NCBI RefSeq assembly: GCF_052324685.1
Contig: NC_135220.1
Coordinates: 1,322,494-1,386,493 of the forward strand
DNA from: Brachyhypopomus gauderio
Lineage: Eukaryota > Chordata > Actinopteri > Gymnotiformes > Hypopomidae
Length of the DNA stretch: 64,000 nucleotides
Direction of reading: 5' to 3'
A program made the translations under genes and the position numbers. Each line of letters starts with the position of its first letter. Position 1 is the stretch's first letter. Of the stretch, positions 55,676 through 64,000 are shown in pieces. Below the pieces are notes generated by a model, which did no database searches, was not told the origin of the DNA, and was given only the letters and a program-made list of their open reading frames with translations.

Positions 55676-56871
55676 TCAAAGAGAATTTAGACTTTTGATG
55701 GTATTTTCCACTTCATCACGGAACTGTGCCATCTTCATGTGTGTCATTTTCCTCTGTAAAAACACGCGAGGGGTCATTACTCACACTATGAATCCGTTTG
55801 TCAGTTGTGAGTAAAGTTGATTTGGGTGGGAGGGAGGCTGAAACCCCCAATACTCGGGCAGACGTGCTTACCAAGTAGTTGCGAATTCTTCCGTGTTCCA
55901 GATGAAAAAATTCAATGGCAGTGAGTTGATTATAGGATTTCATATGAAGAAATGCGCAATCTGGAGAACGCTTGGAGTGCTCAAACCTAAACAGGAACAT
56001 TTCTCGGTGAAGACACCATGAAACTTGTGCATCACGACAGTGTTGAAGAATTCAAGAATGCGTAGCACATTGAACATTACTGGTGGACAGGGGGGGGGGG
56101 GGATATTACTGGTGGACAGGGAGGGGGGGGGGCATCACTGGTGGACAGGGAGGGGGGGGGGCATCACTGGTGGACGGGGAGGGGGGGGGGCATCACTGGT
56201 GGACGGGGAGGGGGGGGGCATCACTGGTGGACAGGGGGGGCATCACTGGTGGACAGGGGGGGGGGCATCACTGGTGGACAGGGGGGGCATCACTGGTGGA
56301 CAGGGGGGGGGGGGGGGTATTACCAGGGAACATCTTGAGGCTCCCAGCCTTCCAGCTCTTTGAGGCAGTAGAAACAGCAGGCCACGTCCGGCTCGTTCTC
56401 ACTGGGGCAGTGGACGAACCCTGCCTTGGCCATCTAGGGGCAGATGGACGGAACAACCACTCAGTCTGTGCAATCAGGACGTAAACGGTGCCGGAGCGCC
56501 TACACGTGGTCTTGGATTCAGCCGAGGCCTAGATAAGTGTGTGGACATCTACCGAACAAGTTACATTGGCTTAGCAGCTCAATTTAAGACAGGTAAAGTG
56601 CAGAAAACGTCGCAAGATCGAAGACCAGTTCGAGGCAAGCAGCAAAATGCAACACCTGCTCGAGCGTGTATCTGTCACAACACACACACACACACTAGCC
56701 GATCACCACGGTGTGTCCAGGAAGATCCGAGTCTGTTTTACTCACTAGTTCAGGTGTGCACTGGCAGTCCTCGCGAAAAGGCCAGTCATTAAAAGTCTGC
56801 AACCGTTTTTCATAGTTGTACATTTGATCAAAAGACAAGAATCTCGCAGTAATTACTTCTGGCCGAGACAT
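55676..56871 (-). CDS. birc5b: Survivin (BIR-domain chromosomal passenger protein), four exons
   Basis: Exons 56746-56871, 56324-56433, 55872-55986 and 55676-55753 join in phase to 142 aa, exactly the length of human survivin. It starts [20 protein letters not shown]; the BIR domain runs from [19 protein letters not shown] through [20 protein letters not shown] and [17 protein letters not shown] to [13 protein letters not shown], with the zinc ligands Cys-x2-Cys, His and Cys all present. The C-terminal helix is [20 protein letters not shown] and ends SLNSL. Survivin works with INCENP, Borealin and Aurora B at centromeres and midzone. All splice sites are GT-AG. Zebrafish has birc5a and birc5b; the b label rests on my memory of synteny. 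A G-rich minisatellite sits immediately beyond the exon 2 donor. Confidence 0.93.
56083..56317. repeat. G-rich minisatellite (about 20-28-bp unit) in birc5 intron 2
   Basis: Units are catcactggtggacaggg plus a G run of variable length, about nine copies. The transcribed strand of birc5 is the minus strand, so the pre-mRNA is C-rich here. The array begins about 6 nt inside the 5' splice site of exon 56324-56433. Confidence 0.95.
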
Positions 56872-56999
56872 GTTTGGGGACTCGATCGTTACGAGAATGA
56901 AATAACAGAACAGACAGGGTTTCAATAAAATATTTTGTGATGTCGCAGGACACATTTATCCAAAGAAATGTGTGCTTCTAATTAACCGTTGTAATTAAT

Positions 57000-57700
57000 C
57001 ACGAGTTTCAGCTGAACCATTAAACTAGGGCTGTGCAAACTTGAACGAGGGACAGATTTTGTAAAGTGAAACTTTACCGCCACGGCCGACCATTATCTAA
57101 TTTATGCGAATTATCAAATTTGTTTTATAATAAATAAGGGGGCATTGTGGAAAACAGTAGACGGTTGTTCAATTTAAATTTCCTTACATATAATTTAGCA
57201 TTGTATGCCTCCCTCTGCTGGTGACAACGATTGATAAGCCCAGCGCCATAGAGGGGGAAAAAGACTGGCTGGCCCTTACAAGATTTCCTATGCTATATAA
57301 TCACACCAGGTCAACACATAACCACGAAGGGCCATCTGAGAGAGGCAGACGTCTTTAACAGTTTGTGGCGTGAACTTCTGGGAGCTGTTTATGACGGGGG
57401 CAAGGCCTGTGACCGCCGCCGTGTTCCTGTAACGCTATCCCCCCCAGCCCCTGACTGGAGAAATGTGCTTACTGGTCCCAAATGCTTGACATGCGCTTGT
57501 GGCACAAGTGCCCCTCATTTTTGTGCTGCTCTCCAGGCATATTGTGCCTTAACAATCCGCGTGGCTGCATTATTACTGCATGGCATCACGTGTTTGATTA
57601 ATGATTAAAGTTCACGTGCACCGCGGTATTTCCATGCCTCCCTGACTAAAGGTATGTTTCTTGGCCCTCTTGTACTGTATGTCTGTGTGTACCTCTCCGT
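57000..57700. other. birc5 upstream region, no gene recognised
   Basis: AT-rich to about 57250, then mixed. An open frame at 57363-57608 has no ATG-linked homology that I recognise and is treated as chance. Confidence 0.45.
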
Positions 57701-57799
57701 GCCTTCATTGACACTTGATTCTCCCACTCCCCCGCCCACGCCACCCTCTTTCCCTCCCTCACCCTCCGTCACTTCTCCTTTCCCCCCTCCTCCCTCCCC

Positions 57800-58246
57800 A
57801 GTTGTCCTCGCGTATTAAGCTCTGTCTGTGATTAGCTCCCGGGATCTCTTGCGCTTGTTCTGATATTCTCAGTGCGGTGAGATCGAGACGAGGGAGAGAG
57901 GGAGGGACACTAGTGGGAGACGTGTGCTTTTTGCTTACACCTCTCCAACCCCCACCCCAAAACGGCGCGGCATGGCCTGTGTGTCTGCGCTGTGGTGCTG
58001 TGTGTGTAGGACCGGTTCCTTGCTCCTGCTCAGAGTTGACTGCTTCTCGTGAGGATCGTCCCCCATTCTCGTTTCTCCACTGCGATTCTTCGTTAAAGCA
58101 CTCCAAGGTGCTTGTGGGACCCACAGCCGTTCATGCGAGTGAGGACGTCTACGCAGGATCGGTTGGGTCAGGTTGGACGTGAAAACCCTGAGGCGGTGCG
58201 AGCAGAAGGGACAAGACAGAGGAAGACGGTTTAATGTGGGGCTCAG
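57800..58246 (+). promoter_or_regulatory. Putative promoter and first exon of an unidentified + strand gene
   Basis: GC/CpG-rich sequence (cgagacgagggagag, aaaacggcgcggcatgg) ends in ATG TGG GGC TCA G|gtaagg (ATG at 58234, donor at 58247), a consensus splice donor 13 nt after the ATG. That layout resembles a 5' UTR plus a short first coding exon (MWGS-). No downstream exon could be identified before the window ends. It may also be a divergent promoter partner of birc5. Confidence 0.35.
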
Positions 58247-59241
58247 GTAAGGTCATCCATTTGTTTCCCGTGGCAACCTTCTGTATGGACGAGCAGTGTT
58301 ACCGTGGAAATAAGATAAGCCTCGTATCCTCTGTTTATCTCGAACTGTGCAGCCAGACCGTGCAAATTGAATACTGGAATTACTGGAAATCAGAACATGC
58401 AGTGGAAGGCTGGGGCAGAGGTTACGGGCTTCATCCTAGTTTGAGAACAGCCAGCTTCCCGAGGAACATTCTTCAGCCGGTTCATCTCCGTAATACAAGC
58501 GTCCCGATATCGGGCAAACTCCAACTGACAACAGTAGTTCCGCTATCTACCGTGTGCCTGGGGGTACGCATGCCTAAAGTGGAGCTATTTTCAGCGGCGT
58601 TAATGTCATGACGTAACTTCTGTAATCTGTACATCAGCATGTAGGCATAACCATAATGTGTGTGATGTGATACATCTCATGTGGTTTCAGCACTCTGTTC
58701 TGGGGCCTGTCTAGAATTGGCCTCTGAATATAGTCATGTCAGGGTTGTCATCAACAGGACTGAATTACCATCGGGGTGCAGAGGTGTGTTAACGTTTAAC
58801 TGCGCTTTTCCGAGCGAGGTCGCTTCCTTTATATATATTGGCCTTACATATGGTTGTCTTCCAGCCATTAGTCTCGCACTGATGATTTTGACCTGAGAGG
58901 TCATGGATGTGTGTGTCTGATTCGCGCAAAATTACAAAACACACTAGGGTATTTCACACGGCGCTGGAATGCTCGCATTTGTGCGTGTGTGTGTTTGCAT
59001 GTGTGCGCGCGTGTGTGTATATGTGTGTTCTTGCGAGTCTGTGTTTATATACGTCTCTGTAGGTGCTCCGAAGTGTTCAGTCGCCCTCTGAAGATAAATG
59101 AATGATTTATGTTTATTGAGAAACTCAATAATGGACAAGCATGAAATAAACGATTAAATAGAATGAAATAATTAAATAGAATGCACATATATGCTGCAAA
59201 TTCCTAGGTGGTTCTTGGATGTATATCTGTGAGAGAGAGAG

Positions 59242-59244
<3 letters not shown>

Positions 59245-59318
<74 letters not shown>
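59245..59318. repeat. (GT)n microsatellite
   Basis: About 37 GT units directly after a (GA)n run. Confidence 0.97.
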
Positions 59319-59320
<2 letters not shown>

Positions 59321-61429
59321 AAGGTCAGTGGGCTTACAGACTACATCAGCAGGCTTTCTGTCTTCTGCCAAAGGTGCGAAATTAGTGTCTGTGTGAGAGA
59401 GAGAGTGACAGTCAACATCAACATTCTCTCCATACACAGACGTGGAGTGATTCACAGGACACACCTTTGGAGGCCCTCAAACCCCAACATATTTTTCATG
59501 TTGCTTCCTCTTCATGAAAAATATAGAAAAATCAGAGCTTCCTTTCCTGCAGAGGAAACACGCATATCATTTCACTTCTGATCAATATTCTAATTTTAGT
59601 GACTTTGTCTACCACCATGCAAACTGATCGTCATGTGCCAACACTGCTGACCTTGCTGGTTTCAAGGGCGTATTATGCAAGGGACCTTCATCAGCAGGCG
59701 TCCGTCAAAAATATTACAAATCAGCCTTTGCCTTCCTATACACAATCAGTCTTTCAAATCTCAATCTGCTCCGACAGGCTGAGGTGGAAGACGAGGTGTA
59801 TGTCCCTGCAACAGCATGAATGAAAGAGCAGGACTGTGCAGAAGTGTTGAGTTACTTTAAACCCAGATGATGCTCTTTGGTTAGAACAGCGGATGGTTTA
59901 CAGTCCACCGATCTGCATTTCTCATATTCTCAAGCCCATTGGTCGACTCCGAACTGAACAACAGAGGAGTAATTTGGCCGATGGCAGCGTGCACAACACG
60001 CTCTCATGTCAGAGCAAAACACAATGCACTTAAATGTAATAAAAAAGAAAAAGGCAAAGATTCTGTTGCTCTGACAATAATGCAGAGAAGATTCCCTCCT
60101 TCCAAGAATAACAATAAAAAGTATTATCACTGGGGAGAAAGTGAATAGTGTGCCTTAGTTTCCATCTCTTGACATACAAGGACAGATAAACAGATGTAGC
60201 ATAGTGACACGTGGGTAATTCCTATCTAGGACCGGTTCCTACTCCATCTTCTCCAGGCCCAAACGGTCATGCATGTGGCCATGCAAGTCTGAGTCTGCCT
60301 CTGTGCTGACCTTTCAATGGAGACTCTAAATTCGCCACGCTAACGCCAGAACACCCTCGTCGCACATACAACATACACTGGGTCTTTTCACCACACACAC
60401 ACACACACACACACGCGCGCGCCTGCACTCTCGTTTTACGAGGGAAGGAGGAGATGAAGGGAACAGCTAGCGAAGGACTGTGAACTGGACGTCGCATACG
60501 CACAAGGCTGCACTCACCCACTAGGGCTGTAGGGCCAGAGGATGTATCTGAAAGAACAGATACCGTCAACATAGTTTTTGGGAGAACGGTGCTTTCGGGT
60601 AATTTATTTCTGTATAAGGGCTGCGATTTAGCAATGGAAAAGATGACAATGAACAGAGATGTCGGTAGATTTAGACTGGCTTTAGTCCTTAGCTACACTA
60701 CACCTGATCTGGTATCAGCCCAGTGTCCATATATAAACTTCTATTGCCTTGTCTCTGTTTTGCCACATTAAAAATAGAGAACCAATATTCCGATGTGCTA
60801 CAACACCTCGGGCCAGACGGAATGTCGTGTCTGGGATCCACGGGCCTGATCCATGACACACTTGTCCCACTGCTGGGGAGCAGTCAGCCCGCCGTGTAGC
60901 TGCACCCTGCAAGCCTGGCTAAGGTCCGGTCTAGCGCCTTGATAGCGGAAGTCATTCATTTATGCTGATCTGGGGTCAGTTTTACATGTTTTCAAAAGTT
61001 GGGAGTCTGGGTTCAAGGAGATAAAGCTGCGCTAGATCTGTTTAAAACAAACACAAGCTATTTGTCATGCATACATGGTCCTGGTCTGGCCTCTGGGTCT
61101 GGTGTTGTGCTCACGTGGTCGGGTCGGTTTGCAGTTGGAGCAGATCTCCAGGCTGGAGGCGGTCCAGACCCAGTGCACCTGTGGGGGGTCTCCTCTTGCT
61201 TTAGGGCTGTTTATGCATGTGACACCCCATGGAGCTGTCGACCACATCTAAAAACAGCTCGCTAAATAAACCGTAATTCTCATGGTAATTGGTGCCCTTT
61301 CTATGGAGCGTGTAAAATTAGATTTTTCTGTACGGTGCTTGTGCTGTTATCGTTCCGTGTAGCACTGCCAGGTCTTTATCAATGTGCTTACAGTGGCAAA
61401 AGACAAACCCCAACGCACAAAAAAACACA

Positions 61430-61580
61430 ATGCAGCTCACACTTCAGCTTACGGCATTTATTAATTTGTGAATTTGCATGCATTTTCCAAATCTCAAGAA
61501 TGCTCCCCAGAATAATTTTGAATGTAGAAGCGTACGGAGCTGAAGCTTGATATGTGAGGTGTAAGAGTTCATGTTTTCCA
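61430..61580. promoter_or_regulatory. Candidate conserved non-coding block
   Basis: Repeat-free, with acggcatttattaatttgtg and aattttgaatg type text, no ORF. Enhancer candidate by composition only. Confidence 0.2.
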
Positions 61581-61802
61581 GCTCCGGCATGTAGACATGC
61601 CTGCTCCCTTTAACAATACAGCTGTGCTGGCAACAGTGTACCTGCAGGGGGCAGCAGAGAGCTTTCACACTCATCTGGTCTACAGACACCAATTAGAGAG
61701 CATTTTAATCCTGTAGCCAAGGGCTATAAGGGCTGATGGACTTGGATTAGAGTCTTCTCTATGTCACAGTTCCACATTACTCTTCTTCATAGTACCCCCA
61801 TA

Positions 61803-61919
<117 letters not shown>

Positions 61920-62059
61920 CCTAGCTGATGACAGGTGATAGCAGACTTCAGGCACGCCCCGCTGCACCTGACTCTCTGGCCCTCTTTCTTCAGATGGCCG
62001 CCCCGTCCCCTCTTGGCTCGCCCCGCACGGCCTGACTGCGAGTAAACCTGAGACGAGCT

Positions 62060-62430
62060 TTTTCATCTGCTCTTTTAACTTTTCGCTATTAATATCTCCA
62101 TGGCGATGCACTCTATGGGATTGTATTTCTGGCAGCATCTCGAAATAAGCGTCTCTTAGGTCATAATCTACAACTATATTTCATGCGTAACAGGTGACTT
62201 AATCAGTTCATTAATATAGTATGTATGTTTATCATACTGGATAACCACCGTGGTATATAGTAATAAGTACTACAAGCGCAACCCTGGCACACACAGCTTA
62301 GAGTATTAGCCGAGTACTTAGACCCACGTACGTCCCCAGAGAGGGAGCTCTCTCGCCTTTGAAGTGTTATTGTGCCTCTAAATCTCCATGAAATTAGTTG
62401 GAATTAGACAGCAGTCAATTAGTGGAGCGT
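62060..62430. promoter_or_regulatory. Candidate conserved non-coding block
   Basis: Repeat-free with several TAAT cores (cgctattaatatctcc, gaaattagttggaattag, cagtcaattagtgg). No ORF. The density of homeodomain-type sites is higher than in the flanks. Confidence 0.25.
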
Positions 62431-62944
62431 TGGTGAAGGTTAGGCAGTTTCTGTGTTCCTGTGGATTCTCCTCAGATCACGGCTGGTGGGAGATCTCTGT
62501 GAAGCAACGCCAGCCACTGCATATCGACAAACAGCCCTGAAACATTTTGGAAACGGGTTCCAATGAACAATATGAAAATGTTGATTGAACATATTTCCGT
62601 CTGCAGCTGTTGTGTGTGGCGGGTTAGTGAGCGTGTCCCTCCTCCTCCGACCTCTGTCGCAGGTGGTACGTCTAACGACCTCTGCCAGGTGTGTCAGGTG
62701 TGGACTCTGTGGTGCCGCTGCTGTCACACACACAATGGGTGAAATAATGGATTGATCTGAGTGGTTTACTTGATGAGGGGTCTGTTTCCACGACGAATCA
62801 CCCCCCTCCCCCTCCCCCCCCCCCTCTCAGGGGTCCATCAATCGCCCTGTCCACACACCTCTCTGTCGATGGCCACTCTTCTCTCTCTGTGTGACCATAC
62901 CAGCCATGTGCTTCTCACCACACACACACACACACACACAAACT

Positions 62945-63130
62945 AGAGCCAGGGGGTGAGAGAGGATCTCCGTTCTTAGATTTCACCCTCTCATCATGAC
63001 ATCCATTAAAGTCCTGCTGGGTCCCAGCTCCCGGTGAGCAGACAGCACATTAGCGATCGGCCCATTGAGCCCAACAAGGCCCGCCTCTGAATTATTGATA
63101 CCAACACAACTAATGAGGAAAGGCGATCCC
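62945..63130. promoter_or_regulatory. Candidate conserved non-coding block
   Basis: Between a (CA)n and a C run lies balanced, repeat-free sequence with cattagcgatcggccc, gaattattgatacc and caactaatgagg. No convincing ORF on either strand. Confidence 0.25.
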
Positions 63131-64000
63131 CCTCCGGCACTGACGCACACCGGGTCACACTCCTGCGGCCGCACGGCCAGCCGTCCCGTCCCCCCCCCCC
63201 TTCCCGGCACGCACCCACGACACCCACGACACCCCGTCTTTCAGCACACCCGCCTACCTGCACCTATGGAGAGCAAACAGAGGCCAGTCTGAGTGGAGGG
63301 TGGCATGGGCCGTCTAGACACGCTGCTGCGTCCGCTCCGGCTCTTGTAGACGGGCCCGGCTCACTGCTGCGGTGCGGAGGACTGAACCGGCCTCTCGGGG
63401 ATCAACGGGGAGATGGCCATGATTCCTGGACACGGAAAGGGCACGGCAGGTCACTTTGGCAGCGGCCTTTGCCGAAGCACTGATAAATAGCAGATAGTAA
63501 AAAAACCGGAGGCCGCGAGTGGTTGAGCTCATGTTGAGATCATGTTGAGATCAGTGCGAGACCATTGTTATTTCGGAGCTCATTCTCTGGGGCTGACGTG
63601 AAACCCTCATAACAATGCTGTTTGCTCAGGTGATGGTGTACAATATGAGCAATGTCTGGGATCAGATGACAATATGACTGTGTGTGTGTGCGCACGCACG
63701 TATTTCTGTGTGTGTGTGAGGGAGAACGTGCTCCTCTACATGTTTATTGTGTATGTATGTTTGTATAGCTGCAGTATTATATTAGTAGATCTAATACACA
63801 CTGAATGGCTTGTTGTTTCTCTCTCTTTGTCTCTCTCTCTCTCTGTCTCTCTGTCTCTTCTCTCTCTGTGTCTAAGACTGTGTCTCTCACCTCCCGTGCT
63901 GGCTGTGCAGTGTAGTGGGCTATTAAGAGTGTCAGCTGGCCTCTTTAGTATTCTCTTCACTACTCAGTGACTCACTGCACAAGCCTGAGACAAGAAGATG

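Noticed and set aside
56025..56484. Gly/Trp/Thr-rich ORFs on the + strand over birc5 intron 2
   Set aside because: Translations of the G-rich minisatellite, antisense to the real survivin exon.
57363..57608. 81-residue Cys-containing ORF upstream of birc5
   Set aside because: No family resemblance, no splice context and no repeat-corrected coding signal that I could see.
60530..60565. 30-nt minus-strand segment flanked by ctttcag and gtgagt as a micro-exon
   Set aside because: No neighbouring exon, no recognisable peptide; likely a chance pairing of splice-like signals.

Overview
This is vertebrate, almost certainly teleost, nuclear DNA: sparse multi-exon genes with GT-AG introns, very many dinucleotide microsatellites, and fish-type Tc1/mariner, hAT and L2/Rex-like LINE repeats. 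Copies of the interspersed motif around 'agacgctcttatccagagcg' suggest an otophysan (catfish, characin or knifefish-like) genome, but that is inference.

Four genes can be supported exon by exon. (1) c1ql4, + strand, coding exons 4419-4964 and 14204-14383, 241 aa: a secreted C1q/collagen-like synaptic organiser. (2) A myosin essential light chain locus, - strand, 22164-29792. It encodes both a 151-aa MYL6-type chain and a 209-aa MYL6B-type chain, from two first exons joined to one shared set of downstream exons. (3) neurod4, + strand, CDS 47452-48522, 356 aa: a proneural bHLH factor with a non-coding first exon ending at 46259. (4) A survivin gene (birc5, probably the b copy), - strand, four coding exons 55676-56871, 142 aa. 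A further promoter or first exon is suspected at about 57800-58246 (+), but no downstream exon was found.

Layout: 1-2.8 kb intergenic with paired GT/CA microsatellites; 2.8-15.3 kb c1ql4 with a 9.2-kb intron; 18.5-21.1 kb a decayed Tc1 transposon carrying a 1.5-kb internal minisatellite; 21.7-30.1 kb the myl6 locus; 30-44 kb a repeat-rich tract (C-rich satellite, two delimited hAT insertions, a TA-flanked inverted-repeat element, a 2.3-kb hAT holding Crypton-like debris, a LINE-in-LINE nest inside a minisatellite); 44-49.2 kb neurod4; 49.2-55.5 kb intergenic with a 155-bp hAT MITE and two DR1 motifs; 55.6-57 kb birc5; 57-64 kb mostly non-coding, with stretches that resemble conserved regulatory DNA.

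The genes are not a pathway. c1ql4 and neurod4 are neural; myl6 and survivin act in actomyosin and cell division. The strongest discovery candidate is the two-promoter myl6/myl6b locus, which has the exon logic of MYL1 and a reading frame that makes inclusion of both alternative exons lethal to the ORF. The second is the minisatellite grown out of the catalytic-core segment of a Tc1 transposase gene. I saw no operon, CRISPR array, tRNA or rRNA gene, and no clearly new multi-gene system.
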